Positions 24,050 through 33,654 are shown, numbered from the stretch's first letter. The stretch is 64,000 nucleotides of DNA from Paraburkholderia tropica (GCF_900109265.1 NZ_FNZM01000019.1:1-64000); one strand, 5' to 3'. Numbers and translations: made by a program. The notes: a model not told the origin generated them from the sequence alone.

Positions 24050-25573
24050 TTACGACGTCTTCAAGCGCGCCGCGAGCACACCGAGCGCCGCGTCGATCTG
24101 CTCGACCTCCACCGCGCCATAGCCGAACAAAAAACCGTGCCGCGCGGGGGCGTGCAGATGAAACGGCGCGAGCGGATGCAGACCGATCGACGCCGCGCGC
24201 CCCGCCGCCACGAATGCGGTTTCGTCGGCGCCCGGCGCGAGATGTGCGGCGAGATGCAGGCCCGCCGTGTTCGGCAGCACGGGGTCGAGCCAGCGCGCGA
24301 GCGGCCCCTGCAAATGCGCGAGCAAGGCCGCGCGCCGCGCCGCATAGGTCTGATGCATGCGGCGCAGATGGCGCGCGAAATGACCGTCGAGCATGAAGTT
24401 CGCGAGCGCCGTCTGCGTCAGCGCGCAACCGTGACAGTCGGCGACCTGGCGCGCGCGCATGAGCGGCCTCGCAAGCGCGGCGGGCGGCACCATGTAGCCC
24501 ACGCGCAACTCGGGAAAAATCGTCTTCGAAAACGTGCCCACGTAGGCCACGAAACCGGCTTGATCGAGACTCTTGAGCGGCTCCAGCGAGCGCCCTTCGA
24601 AGCGGAACTCGCAGTCGTAGTCGTCTTCGATCACGAGCGCGCCGCGCGCCTGCGCCCATTCGAGCAAGGCCACGCGACGCGCGAGACTCATCGGCATGCC
24701 GAGCGGAAACTGGTGCGACGGCGTCACGTAGACGAGGCGCGCCGTTTTCGGCAGCTTGCCGACGATCAAACCGTCGCCGTCGACGGGCACCGGCACGACC
24801 TGTGCGCCCAGCGACGCGAAGATGTCGCGCGCGGGCGGATAACCGGGATCCTCCACGGCCACCGTATCGCCAGGACGCAGCATCACGCGCGCCAGCAAGG
24901 TCAGCGCCTGCTGCGCGCCCTGCGTGACGATCACCTCGTCCCCGCTGCTCTCCACCGCGCGGTTGAACGCAAGATAACGTGCGATCGCGAGACGCAGACG
25001 CTCCTCGCCCGCCGGATCGCGATACGCGCCGTGGCCGCGCGCCTGCACGCGCAGCGCCTCGTTCACGCAGCGCCGCCAGGCGTCGAACGGAAAGCGCGAC
25101 TTGTCGGTCACGCCGCCCGCGAAATCGCAGAGGAGCCGCGCATCGGGACGCGGCAACGCGAGCATGCCGTCGCGCGCGCCGTCCTCCACACGCCACCACG
25201 GCTGCGCCTGCACGCCCGTCGGCGCGTGGGCCTGGCGGCTCGTCGGCTGGTTTGTGGGGTGGTTCGTATCGGCGGCCTGCGCCGCGCCGATCTGCGCATT
25301 CGTCTGCACGGGCGCACGCGCGGGCAGGCGCTCGAGCGCATCGGCGACGAAGGTGCCCGAGCCGCGCCGCGCGACCAGATAGCCTTCGGCGAGCAGGCGC
25401 TCGAACACGTCGAGCGTGGTCTTGCGCGAGACCTTCAGTTGCAGCGCGAGATCGCGCGTGGACGGCAGGCGCGTGCCACCCGCCAGCCGCCCTTCGACGA
25501 TGCGCTCGCGCAGTTGCCGGTAGATCTGCCCGGCGAGGTCGCGGCGGCCTGAAACGGTGACGTGGAGATCCAT
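24050..25573 (-). CDS. MocR/PdxR-type GntR regulator with aminotransferase-like domain
   Basis: A 507-residue chimera: a GntR winged helix at residues about 10-80 (LAGQIYRQLRERIVEGRLAG, RLPSTRDLALQLKVSRKT), then a type I aminotransferase-like domain from about 120. The PLP lysine is K350 in VGTFSKTIFPELRVGY. MocR proteins use PLP as a sensor, often for vitamin B6 salvage (PdxR), GABA or taurine genes. The ATG at 25573 (MDLHV) is the most conservative start, although no good ribosome binding site is seen and the frame extends to 25732. Target genes are not evident. Confidence 0.88.
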   Translation of the reverse strand: MDLHVTVSGRRDLAGQIYRQLRERIVEGRLAGGTRLPSTRDLALQLKVSRKTTLDVFERLLAEGYLVARRGSGTFVADALERLPARAPVQTNAQIGAAQAADTNHPTNQPTSRQAHAPTGVQAQPWWRVEDGARDGMLALPRPDARLLCDFAGGVTDKSRFPFDAWRRCVNEALRVQARGHGAYRDPAGEERLRLAIARYLAFNRAVESSGDEVIVTQGAQQALTLLARVMLRPGDTVAVEDPGYPPARDIFASLGAQVVPVPVDGDGLIVGKLPKTARLVYVTPSHQFPLGMPMSLARRVALLEWAQARGALVIEDDYDCEFRFEGRSLEPLKSLDQAGFVAYVGTFSKTIFPELRVGYMVPPAALARPLMRARQVADCHGCALTQTALANFMLDGHFARHLRRMHQTYAARRAALLAHLQGPLARWLDPVLPNTAGLHLAAHLAPGADETAFVAAGRAASIGLHPLAPFHLHAPARHGFLFGYGAVEVEQIDAALGVLAARLKTS

Positions 25574-25706
25574 GCGAGAAACGCGAAAGCGGTCGATGCG
25601 GATGAACGGCGCGGTCGTCGTGACGATGTCGATCCGCCGGCCGGAGTGAGCATCTGAAATATTGCCAGAATGACGCGAACGGCGTGACGCGAATGGCGCG
25701 CGCCAT

Positions 25707-25741
25707 GCAAAACGCCCGGACGTGCACGACATCCGGGCGTT
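25707..25741 (-). terminator. terminator of the peptide transporter gene
   Basis: On the minus strand AACGCCCGGA (25741-25732) pairs with TCCGGGCGTT (25720-25711), followed by a short T tract, about 40 nt behind the transporter stop. Confidence 0.8.
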
Positions 25742-25777
25742 GCGTTCGCGCGCGCCGCAATGCGGCAGCGTCCGGTG

Positions 25778-27286
25778 TTAAGCAGTGGCTGAAGGCTCGC
25801 GTGCGTCGCCTTCGACCTTGACGCTGCTCGCGTGATGCTCGCGCGAAAGACGGCGCATGAGCGGCAGCAGCAGCACGGCGATCAGCATGCCGAGCGCCGC
25901 GAGCCAGCCGAGCCCCGTAAACAGCCGCGTATAGAGCGGCAGCGACGTGACGGCGTCGAGTTCGCCCGACGGCATCTGCGCGAGATTCGCCACCACGCTG
26001 CCCAGATACTGCGAAATGCCCGTGGCCACCAGATACGCGCCCATCATGAAGCCGCCGAGGCGCGCGGGCACGTAGCGCGCGACCATCGCGAGGCCGAGGC
26101 CGCTCACGAGCAGCTCGCCGAGCGAATAGAGCCCGTAGCCCGCCACCATGAACCACGACGACACGCGCCCGTCCACGGCGTAGCGTCCGCTGCCCGCGAA
26201 CACGAAGAAGCCCGCGGCGACCACGGCGAAGCCGATCGCGTATTTGACGGCCACCGGCACGTCGCGGCCGCGCTTCGCGAGCGACGTGTAGAGCATCGCG
26301 AGCGGCGGCGAAAGCAGCATGATCCAGATCGGATTGAGCGCCTGGAATTGCGCCGGGCTCCAGCTAAAGAGCGCGTGCCCGAACAACGAGAATTGCGGAT
26401 CGACGTTGCGCAGCGCGAACAGCGTCAGCGACGTCGACATCTGCTGATAGAAGATGAAGAACAGAATCACCTGGAACACGAGGATCAGTGCGGCGACGAG
26501 GCCGGCGCGTTCGGCGCGTTCGCAGCGCACCAGCATCCAGACGAACACCAGCAGCACGACGACGCCCGCCGCATAGACGCAGGCAACCGCCACATCCTTG
26601 TGCTGGAGCACGAACAGCGTGGCCGCGCCCAGCGCCACGCCGCCGACGGCCACGAGCGCCGCGCGGCCGAGGCGCAGCGGTTCGTCGTCGGGTGCGGTGC
26701 CGATATGCGCGAGCGTGCGGCGCATCAGCAAGAAGTTGAGCACGCCGAACACCATGCCCGCGCAGCACACCGCGAAGGCCGCGTGCCAGCCCCAATGATC
26801 CTTGATCCACGGCGTGGCGAGCATCGACACGGTCGAGCCGACGTTCACGGCCATGTAGTAAATGGTGAACGCGCTGTCGAGGCGCGCGTCGTCGCCTTCG
26901 TAGATACGGCGCACGAGGTTGGCGGCGTTCGACTTGAACAGCCCGTTGCCGACCACGATCACGCCCAGCGACGCGAACATGTGGTGCAGGCTGTCGTTGG
27001 GCAGCGCGAGCATCAGATAGCCGATGGCGAGCACGACCGCGCCCGCGACCATCGTGCGGCGCGCGCCGAGCACCTGGTCGCCGATCCAGCCGCCGATGGC
27101 CGGCGCGGCGTAGACGAGCGCCGTGAAGGCGCCCCAGGTGAGATTGGCCTGGCTGTCGGTAAAGCCGACCTGGCCGACCATGAAGAGCACAAGCAGCGCG
27201 GCCATGCCGTAATAGCCGAAGCGCTCCCACATTTCGATCAGAAAGACGGTCGTAAAGGAGCGCGTCTGTGAGATGGGTGGTGTCAT
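25778..27286 (-). CDS. POT/PTR2 family proton-coupled peptide transporter
   Basis: A 502-residue inner-membrane symporter importing di- and tripeptides. The family signature ExxERFxYYG is seen as EMWERFGYYGMAALLVLFM near residue 17; WGAFTALVYAAPAIGGWIGDQVLGARR is the conserved second-third helix region, and the IYYMAVNVGS signature follows at about 150. Twelve to fourteen spans are predicted by eye. ATG 27286 (MTPPISQ) is preferred over the 40-residue upstream extension. Monocistronic, with a terminator. Confidence 0.93.
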   Translation of the reverse strand: MTPPISQTRSFTTVFLIEMWERFGYYGMAALLVLFMVGQVGFTDSQANLTWGAFTALVYAAPAIGGWIGDQVLGARRTMVAGAVVLAIGYLMLALPNDSLHHMFASLGVIVVGNGLFKSNAANLVRRIYEGDDARLDSAFTIYYMAVNVGSTVSMLATPWIKDHWGWHAAFAVCCAGMVFGVLNFLLMRRTLAHIGTAPDDEPLRLGRAALVAVGGVALGAATLFVLQHKDVAVACVYAAGVVVLLVFVWMLVRCERAERAGLVAALILVFQVILFFIFYQQMSTSLTLFALRNVDPQFSLFGHALFSWSPAQFQALNPIWIMLLSPPLAMLYTSLAKRGRDVPVAVKYAIGFAVVAAGFFVFAGSGRYAVDGRVSSWFMVAGYGLYSLGELLVSGLGLAMVARYVPARLGGFMMGAYLVATGISQYLGSVVANLAQMPSGELDAVTSLPLYTRLFTGLGWLAALGMLIAVLLLPLMRRLSREHHASSVKVEGDAREPSATA

Positions 27287-27671
27287 GACGAGTTCCGCAA
27301 AAACTGGGGTGGCCCGGATTGTACGCATGTGCGGGCGGCATGGCGCGTTGCTTGTGCGTTGCCTGTGCGTTGCCCGTGCTCCGTGGCGCTGCGTTTCGAT
27401 CCGCACCGTGTCCGCGCATGACGTGCACCGTGTTTCAGCGCGCGGGAAAGGCCCGTGCGGGGCGCTCTTCTCACCGCCTTCGCCGCGCCTTGCACCACGC
27501 CCGTGCGCCGCAGCCTCTTCCGCATTTTTGATAAGCGTCCGGTGACGCTGGCAGCTTTTGCGCCATTTTTGGCGCTCTGGCGCATGCGCGTCTGCCTAAA
27601 GTGATCACGTTGGCGCGTTGGCGAAGTTCCACGCCCTCACGCCCGGTTCAACTCACTTATCGGAAAACAGC
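27287..27671. other. divergent intergenic region with a triple 11-mer
   Basis: 385 nt between the transporter and the DJ-1/PfpI gene, presumably holding both promoters. It contains three tandem copies of GCGTTGCYYGT (27345-27355, 27356-27366, 27367-27377) and small palindromes at 27536-27551 (AGCGTC/GACGCT) and 27560-27575 (GCGCCA/TGGCGC). No gene seen. Confidence 0.5.
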
Positions 27672-28367
27672 ATGGCGCTCCAGATCGGCTTTCTTCTTTT
27701 CCCCAACGTCCAGCCGCTCGATCTCTGCGGTCCGTGGGACGTATTCGCCTCGATGCCCGACACCTCGGTGCGGCTCGTCGGCAAGACGCGCGACGCAGTG
27801 GTCGGCGCGACGGGCCTGCGGCTCACGCCCGACACGACCTTCGACGACTGCCCGCCGCTCGACGTGATCTGCGTGCCGGGCGGCAGCGGCGTCGGCCCGC
27901 TGCTCGACGACGACGTCACGCTTGACTTCGTGCGCCGCCAGGCAAGCGGCGCGCGCTACGTCACGTCGGTCTGCACCGGCGCGCTCGTGCTGGGCGCGGC
28001 GGGCCTGCTGCGCGGCCGCCGCGCGACCACGCACTGGGCCTTTCACACGCTGCTGGAGCCGTTCGGCGCGATCGCCGTGCAGGACCGCGTGGTGCGCGAC
28101 GGCAACCTGATCACCGGCGGCGGCATCACGGCGGGCATCGATTTCGCGCTGACGCTCGCGGCGGAACTGATCGGCGTGGATGCGGCGCAGGACCTGCAAC
28201 TGGAGCTCGAATACGCGCCCGCGCCGCCGTTCGACGCGGGCAATCCCGCCACCGCGCCGGCCGCCGTGGTCGAGCGTGTGCGCGCGCTCAACGCCGCATC
28301 GCTGGCCGAGCGCACGCGTCTCGTCGAGCGCGCGGCCGCGAAACTCGCGTCCGGGCGCGCGCTTTGA
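27672..28367 (+). CDS. DJ-1/PfpI family protein, isonitrile hydratase-like
   Basis: A 231-residue member of the DJ-1/PfpI superfamily. The nucleophile is C101 in TSVCTGALVLGAAGLLRGRRATTHW, the nucleophile-elbow sequence shared with Pseudomonas isonitrile hydratase (InhA) and with the N-terminal domain of GlxA-type regulators. No AraC DNA-binding domain follows, so this is the enzyme-like form. Length fits InhA (about 228). LLFPNVQPLDLCGPWDVF at the N terminus is typical. ATG 27672 follows the start of homology. The true substrate is uncertain. Confidence 0.85.
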   Translation: MALQIGFLLFPNVQPLDLCGPWDVFASMPDTSVRLVGKTRDAVVGATGLRLTPDTTFDDCPPLDVICVPGGSGVGPLLDDDVTLDFVRRQASGARYVTSVCTGALVLGAAGLLRGRRATTHWAFHTLLEPFGAIAVQDRVVRDGNLITGGGITAGIDFALTLAAELIGVDAAQDLQLELEYAPAPPFDAGNPATAPAAVVERVRALNAASLAERTRLVERAAAKLASGRAL

Positions 28368-28676
28368 TCGACATCAGCGACATCAACGACATTGGCAACA
28401 CCCGCGCCGCGCGGAGGGCATAAACGGCATGAGCGGAGTCCTCCGCATCCGTGCGCGCTCACGCGGCGGCCCTGCGCAGCACGCGATAAACACAGCGCAA
28501 AAGCCGCGCGGCAAGCCAGGGTCGGCCTTGCTACCGTCTTCGGCACGGATCGTATACATTGGGTCGCGGGCCGTCAGGGCCCGTCGACGGCGTCCGCGTT
28601 CGCGCGGACACCGCTTCTCGCATCCTTGCATCACAAGCCCTAAACCAGCGGTACAAATCAACCAAGAGGGGTATCA
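28368..28676. other. intergenic region upstream of the DUF4148 gene
   Basis: 309 nt; no gene recognised. It starts with a GACATCA-type repeat (about 28369-28395) and ends with the GAGGGG ribosome binding site of the next gene. It presumably includes that gene's promoter. Confidence 0.4.
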
Positions 28677-29018
28677 ATGCGCTCCACCACCAGCAAGCTG
28701 ACTCTCGCCGCGGCCGTCGCCGCATTCGCGCTCGGCGTCGCCGCGCCGTCCTTCGCCCAGGATGCCAGCGCGCCGGCCGCCACGCAGGCCGCGCCCGCTG
28801 CCTCCGCGCCGCTCACCAAGGAACAGAAAGCGCAGAAACGCAAGGAAGCGCGCGCGCAGCACAAGGCCGAACGCAAGGCCGCCCGCGCGAAGAACAACGC
28901 GGAACTGAAGAAGCTCGAGGACGCCGGCTACAAGCCCGCGAACAACGACCCGAACTACCCGCAAAACATCCAGGACGCACAGAAGAAAGCCGCCGCGGCC
29001 GCAGGCGCGAGCCAGTAA
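28677..29018 (+). CDS. small exported DUF4148-like protein
   Basis: A 113-residue protein with a clear signal peptide (MRSTTSKLTLAAAVAAFALG, cut after SFA). An Ala/Pro-rich segment and a highly charged Lys/Arg helix (KEQKAQKRKEARAQHKAERKAARAK) follow. The C-terminal motif LKKLEDAGYKPANNDPNYPQ resembles DUF4148, a family of small periplasmic proteins abundant in Burkholderia. Function unknown. ATG 28677 has GAGGGG about 6 nt before it. Confidence 0.75.
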   Translation: MRSTTSKLTLAAAVAAFALGVAAPSFAQDASAPAATQAAPAASAPLTKEQKAQKRKEARAQHKAERKAARAKNNAELKKLEDAGYKPANNDPNYPQNIQDAQKKAAAAAGASQ

Positions 29019-29504
29019 CGCGTGTGCACGGGAACCGGCGCGGTCGGCCGGTTTCCGTTTTCAAACACGACCGGACGCCGATCTCGCGCCGATCTCGCGC
29101 CGATCTCGCACCCATCCCGCACCGATCCCGCGCCATTCGATCGCCGCACCCAGCGCGCACCACGCCCTTCTCCGCCCACCGCCGCGCCGCATTTCCCCCC
29201 GCTTTTTCCAGCCTCTTCGCGATCCCGCGACGACGCCAACACCTCATCGACACGATGACGAACCGCGCCATCGCGCCCGCCGACGAGTCGTTTCGCGCGC
29301 ACCTTCGGCGCATCGCCGTGCCCGATATGGGACGATCTTTTCCGCCATCGGCCAAACCATCGCGTGACGCAGGGCCAGACCCGCGCCGACCCGATCACCG
29401 ATATCCAGGCTGTTCGAGCCGCACGCACCGACACGATTCGCCTCGCCCGCCGCCGCCCGCTCCTCGCGCATGACGGCCCGCGAGTTCCACCCGGAGTCCA
29501 CGTC
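29019..29504. other. intergenic region with an 11-mer tandem repeat
   Basis: 486 nt without a gene. An 11-nt unit GCCGATCTCGC is repeated exactly three times (29077-29109) and then twice in degraded form (29110-29131). GGAG at 29492-29495 is the ribosome binding site for the transporter at 29505. Longer open frames crossing here show no homology. Confidence 0.55.
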
Positions 29505-31010
29505 ATGAATGCAGCGAATCCGCAGGCCGGCACCCCGCCGAAACCCGAGTCGACGCCGAAAAAAGGCATCCCCATCGGCTTGATCGCGGGCGTCGTCGCG
29601 CTCGTCATCGTGCTGCTGCTGCCCTTGCCGGCGAGCCTGCCCGTCGCGGGCCAGCGCATGCTCGCGATCCTCGCCTTCGCCGTGGTCGTGTGGCTCACCG
29701 AAGCCGTCTCCTACGAAGCGAGCGCGATCATCATCACCTCGCTGATGGCGTTTCTGGTCGGCACGGCGCCGACCATCGAAGACCCGACTGTCTACTACGG
29801 CACCTCCAAAGCCATCACCATGGCGCTCGCCGGCTTCTCGAACTCGGCGCTCGCGCTGGTGGCGGGCGCGCTGTTCATCTCGGCGGCGATGACCGTGACC
29901 GGGCTCGACAAGCGCATCGCGCTCGTCACGCTCTCGCTGATCGGCACGACCACGCGGCGCATCCTGATCGGCGCGATCGCGGTGACCATCGTGCTCTCGC
30001 TCGTGGTGCCGAGCGCCACCGCGCGCAGCGCCTGCGTGGTGCCGATCATGGTCGGCGTGATCTCGGCGTTCGGCGTGGACAAGCGCTCGAACATCGCGGC
30101 CGGCATCATGATCGTGGTGGCGGAAGCGACCAGCATCTGGAATATCGGCATCCAGACGGCCGCCGCGCAGAACCTGCTGACCGTGGGCTTCATGGACAAG
30201 ATGCTCGGCGCGCGCGTGACCTGGCTCGACTGGCTGATCGCGGGCGCGCCGTGGGCGATCATCATGTCGGTGGTGCTGCTCGTGCTGGTGCTCAAGATGC
30301 TGCCGCCCGAAACCGACGCCATCGCGGGCGGCAAGGAAGCCGTCGAGAAGTCGCTGCGCGAACTCGGGCCGATGACCGGGCCGCAGAAGCGCCTGCTGGG
30401 CGTCTCCATCGGCCTGCTGTGCTTCTGGGCCACGGAGGGCAAGCTGCACCCCTTCGACACCACCTCGGTGACTTACGTGGGCCTCGTGCTGCTGTTGCTG
30501 CCGCGCTTCGGCGTGATGGACTGGAAGACCGTGCAGAGCCGCATTCCCTGGGGCACGGTGATCGTGTTCGGCGTGGGCATCAGTCTGGGCACCGCGCTGC
30601 TCACGACCAAGGCGGGCCAGTGGCTCGGCGACCTCGTCGCGCATCACACGGGCCTCGATACGGCCGGTCCGTTCATGGCCTTCGCGATCCTGTCCGCGTT
30701 CCTGATCGTGATCCACCTCGGTTTCGCGAGCGCGACCGCGCTCACGTCCGCGATGCTGCCGATCCTGATCGCGGTCCTGCAATCGATGTCGGGCGACTTC
30801 AACCGGCTCGGCGTGGCGATGCTGCTCGGCTTCACGGTGAGCTTCGGCTTCATCCTGCCGATCAACGCGCCGCAAAACATGGTGTGCCTCGCCACCGAAA
30901 CCTTCACCGCGAAACAGTTCGCGAAAGTGGGCATCGTGCTCACGATCGTCGGCTATCTGCTGTTGCTGCTGTTCGCGGCGACGTGGTGGCGCTGGCTCGG
31001 CTGGATCTGA
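29505..31010 (+). CDS. DASS (SLC13/CitT) family anion symporter
   Basis: A 501-residue inner-membrane transporter for di- or tricarboxylates. Around a dozen hydrophobic segments are seen. Family sites include the SNT-like hairpin regions around GFSNSALALVAGALFISAAM and SATARSACVVPI, and the C-terminal IHLGFASATALTSAMLPI and LPINAPQNM, the carboxylate/cation motif. GGAG precedes ATG 29505 by 9 nt; the upstream frame extension to 29364 is not homologous. It is followed after 84 nt by a malate/lactate dehydrogenase-type gene, suggesting joint uptake and oxidation of a hydroxy- or dicarboxylate. Confidence 0.92.
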   Translation: MNAANPQAGTPPKPESTPKKGIPIGLIAGVVALVIVLLLPLPASLPVAGQRMLAILAFAVVVWLTEAVSYEASAIIITSLMAFLVGTAPTIEDPTVYYGTSKAITMALAGFSNSALALVAGALFISAAMTVTGLDKRIALVTLSLIGTTTRRILIGAIAVTIVLSLVVPSATARSACVVPIMVGVISAFGVDKRSNIAAGIMIVVAEATSIWNIGIQTAAAQNLLTVGFMDKMLGARVTWLDWLIAGAPWAIIMSVVLLVLVLKMLPPETDAIAGGKEAVEKSLRELGPMTGPQKRLLGVSIGLLCFWATEGKLHPFDTTSVTYVGLVLLLLPRFGVMDWKTVQSRIPWGTVIVFGVGISLGTALLTTKAGQWLGDLVAHHTGLDTAGPFMAFAILSAFLIVIHLGFASATALTSAMLPILIAVLQSMSGDFNRLGVAMLLGFTVSFGFILPINAPQNMVCLATETFTAKQFAKVGIVLTIVGYLLLLLFAATWWRWLGWI

Positions 31011-31094
31011 GCGCACGTCCGATCGACATCAAGACAACACGGCGCGCCGCCGCTCGCGGCCAGGCGCGCCGCTTCATGCAATCAGGAGCCGCAC

Positions 31095-32147
31095 ATGGAA
31101 GTCGCAATCGCCGATGCACGCCGCTTCGCCGTGGACGTGCTCACGCATCTCTCGGTGCCCGCCGACATCGCCGCCGATATCGCCGACCACCTGATCGAAT
31201 CCGACCGCGTGGGCTACGCGAGCCACGGCCTGTCGATCCTGCCGAACTACCGGCGCGGTCTCGAAGCGGGCCTCGTGGTCGCCGACGGACGGCCCGAACG
31301 CGTGGTCGACCGCGGCGCGCTGATCGCCTACGACGGCCATACCGGCTTCGGCCAGCACGTCGGCAAGGTGGTTATCGACGATGCCATCGCCCGCGCGCGC
31401 GACCACGGCCAGTGCATCGTCACGCTGCGTCATACGCACCATCTGGGCCGCATGGGTCATTACGGCGAAATGGTCGCCGAACAGGGCTTCGTGCTGCTCG
31501 CGTTCACCAACGTCGTGAACCGGCCGCCGATCGTCGCGCCGTACGGCGGCCGCGAGCCGCGTCTCACGACCAATCCGCTCTGCTTCGCGGGACCGTTGCC
31601 GGGCGGGCGTCCGCCCTTCGTGGTCGATATCGCGACCAGCGCGATCGCCGTGAACAAGGCGCGCGTGCTCGCGGAAAACGGCCTGCAGGCGCCGCCCGGT
31701 TCGCTGATCGACGCCAACGGCCAGCCCACCACCGACCCGAACGTGCTGCTCGCCGAGCCGCCCGGCGCGCTGCTGCCGTTCGGCGCGCACAAGGGCTATG
31801 CGCTCGGCCTCGTGGCGGAACTGCTCGCGGGCGTGCTCTCGGGCGGCGGCACGATTCATCCCGACAATCCGAGCAACGGCGTGGCGCACAACAACATGTT
31901 CGCGCTCGTGCTCGATCCGCAGGTGGACTTCAACGCGACGTGGCGTTCGCAGGAAGTCGATTCGTTTCTCGACTATCTGCTGAGCTGCCCGCCGCAGGAC
32001 CCGACGCAACCCGTGCAGTATCCGGGCGAGTACGAGGCGCACAATCGCGCGCTGCATCAGACCACGATCGATCTGCCCGATTCGGTGCGCGAGCCGTTCG
32101 GCGATCTGGCGGCGGAATTCGGCGTCGCGCCGCTCGCGGCGATCTGA
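31095..32147 (+). CDS. Ldh family NAD(P)-dependent oxidoreductase (malate/L-lactate dehydrogenase type)
   Basis: A 350-residue enzyme of the MDH2/LDH2 family, which differs in fold from classical malate dehydrogenase and oxidises 2-hydroxy acids such as malate, sulfolactate or ureidoglycolate. Typical segments: DRVGYASHGLSILPNY near residue 37, the RHTHHLGRMGHYGEMVAEQGF region with the catalytic histidine, TTNPLCFAGPLPG and the GAHKGYALGLVAELLAGVLSG signature. It follows the carboxylate transporter and ends in a strong terminator, so the two form a likely operon. The actual substrate is unknown. Confidence 0.9.
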   Translation: MEVAIADARRFAVDVLTHLSVPADIAADIADHLIESDRVGYASHGLSILPNYRRGLEAGLVVADGRPERVVDRGALIAYDGHTGFGQHVGKVVIDDAIARARDHGQCIVTLRHTHHLGRMGHYGEMVAEQGFVLLAFTNVVNRPPIVAPYGGREPRLTTNPLCFAGPLPGGRPPFVVDIATSAIAVNKARVLAENGLQAPPGSLIDANGQPTTDPNVLLAEPPGALLPFGAHKGYALGLVAELLAGVLSGGGTIHPDNPSNGVAHNNMFALVLDPQVDFNATWRSQEVDSFLDYLLSCPPQDPTQPVQYPGEYEAHNRALHQTTIDLPDSVREPFGDLAAEFGVAPLAAI

Positions 32148-32190
32148 GCGGCGTCTGAACCGCATTTGAACGGCGAATCGACCATGAAAC

Positions 32191-32219
32191 AAGGGGCGCC
32201 TGAGCGCCCCTTGTGTTTT
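32191..32219. terminator. terminator between the dehydrogenase gene and pobA
   Basis: AAGGGGCGC (32191-32199) pairs perfectly with GCGCCCCTT (32204-32212) around a CTGA loop, followed by a T-rich tail on the plus strand. It serves the transporter/dehydrogenase pair and may act for pobA on the other strand as well. Confidence 0.85.
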
Positions 32220-32264
32220 ACCGCTGCATTTCCAGCAGTATCTGGCGGATTCGCGCGCCGCGCA

Positions 32265-33437
32265 TCACACCGCGACCGCGCCGACGTAGTTCTCGGCCAT
32301 CGCCATGGCCGCCGCGCGCGACGTGGTCACGTGCTCCAGTTCCGCGACCTGCAGACGCTGTTCGAACGGCGACGCATCGTCGAGACGGTGCATCATGCGC
32401 GTCATCCAGTACGAGAAGTGCTCGGCGCGCCAGATGCGGCGCAGCGCGGTTTCGCTGTACGCATCGAGCAGATCGGTGCGGCTTTCCTTGTAGAAGGCGA
32501 CGAGCGCGGCCGTCAGCACACGCACGTCGGCGACCGCAAGATTGAGGCCCTTCGCGCCCGTCGGCGGCACGATATGCGCCGCGTCGCCGGCGAGGAACAG
32601 GCGGCCGTGCTGCATCGTCGTCGAAACGAAACTGCGCATGCCGACGATGTTCTTCTGGAAGATCTTGCCCTCCACCACCTGATGCCCGTCGTGCGAATCG
32701 ACGCGCGCATGCAGCTCCGCCCAGATGCGGTCGTCGGACCAGTTGTCGACGTTGTCTTTCGGATCGCACTGGAAATACATGCGCTGCACGTTGGGCGAGC
32801 GCGTGCTGACGAGCGCGAAGCCGCGGTCGTGGCGCGCGTAGATCAGCTCGTCGGACGACGGCGGCGCTTCCACGAGAATGCCGAACCAGCCGAACGGGAA
32901 CACACGTTCGTAATCCTGGCGCAAGGCCGCCGGAATCGCGGCGCGCGACACGCCTTGCGAGCCGTCGCAGCCGATCACGTAGTCGCAATGCAGCGTGTGC
33001 TGCTCGCCGGCGTGGTCGAAGCGGATCGACGGCGCATCGGTGTCGATGCCGTGAATCGAGGTGTTGCTGACGTTGAAGAACAGCTTGCCGTCCGCCTGCA
33101 CGCGCGCGGCGACGAGGTCCTTGAGCACTTCGTGCTGCGCGTAGACGGTGATCGACTTGCCGGTCAGATCGGTGAGATCGATGCGGCGGCGCTTGCCTTC
33201 GAACGCCAGCTCGAAGCCGTGATGCAGCGCGCCTTCAGCCTTCATGCGCGCGCCGACGCCGGCTTCGCTGAGCGTGTCCATCGTGCCTTGTTCGAGCACG
33301 CCCGCGCGGATCGTCGATTCGATCTGCTCGCGGCCGCGCATGTCGAGCACGACCGAGTCGATGCCGCGCAGATGAAGGAGGTGGGAAAGCAGCAGGCCTG
33401 CGGGCCCGGCGCCGATGATGCCAACTTGAGTGCGCAT
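32265..33437 (-). CDS. pobA: 4-hydroxybenzoate 3-monooxygenase
   Basis: A 390-residue FAD monooxygenase converting 4-hydroxybenzoate to protocatechuate with NADPH and O2, feeding the beta-ketoadipate pathway. The FAD GAGPAG loop is at residues 8-13; the DG motif reads DYVIGCDGSQGVSRAAIP, the GD motif FLAGDAAHIVPPTGAKGLN, and the C-terminal ENYVG places the tyrosine equivalent to Tyr385 of the Pseudomonas enzyme. Length matches (394 there). ATG 33437 has GGAGAC 7 nt before it. No pobR-type AraC or IclR regulator lies beside it. Confidence 0.95.
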   Translation of the reverse strand: MRTQVGIIGAGPAGLLLSHLLHLRGIDSVVLDMRGREQIESTIRAGVLEQGTMDTLSEAGVGARMKAEGALHHGFELAFEGKRRRIDLTDLTGKSITVYAQHEVLKDLVAARVQADGKLFFNVSNTSIHGIDTDAPSIRFDHAGEQHTLHCDYVIGCDGSQGVSRAAIPAALRQDYERVFPFGWFGILVEAPPSSDELIYARHDRGFALVSTRSPNVQRMYFQCDPKDNVDNWSDDRIWAELHARVDSHDGHQVVEGKIFQKNIVGMRSFVSTTMQHGRLFLAGDAAHIVPPTGAKGLNLAVADVRVLTAALVAFYKESRTDLLDAYSETALRRIWRAEHFSYWMTRMMHRLDDASPFEQRLQVAELEHVTTSRAAAMAMAENYVGAVAV

Positions 33438-33654
33438 GCGGGTTGTCTCCATTTGCATGTTGATTTTGCGCAAGTTTGGCGGGCGCAGGCGATATCGCGC
33501 AACGCGATATCGAGAATAGGGACTATCTCAATTGCGAATAACGGGCCGAAACGCAGGCCGAACACGCGCGGCGCGCACGCGTCGGACGGAATGGAATTTG
33601 CTGCAGCGCGCCAACGCCTTGTTACTGACCACTTCGAAAAACGATCTCAACGCC

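Noticed and set aside
24137..27271. long plus-strand open frames opposite the MocR and POT genes
   Set aside because: Compositional shadows of GC-rich genes; no family features.
27672..28367. GlxA-type AraC regulator
   Set aside because: Only the DJ-1/PfpI domain is present; the C-terminal AraC helix-turn-helix is missing.
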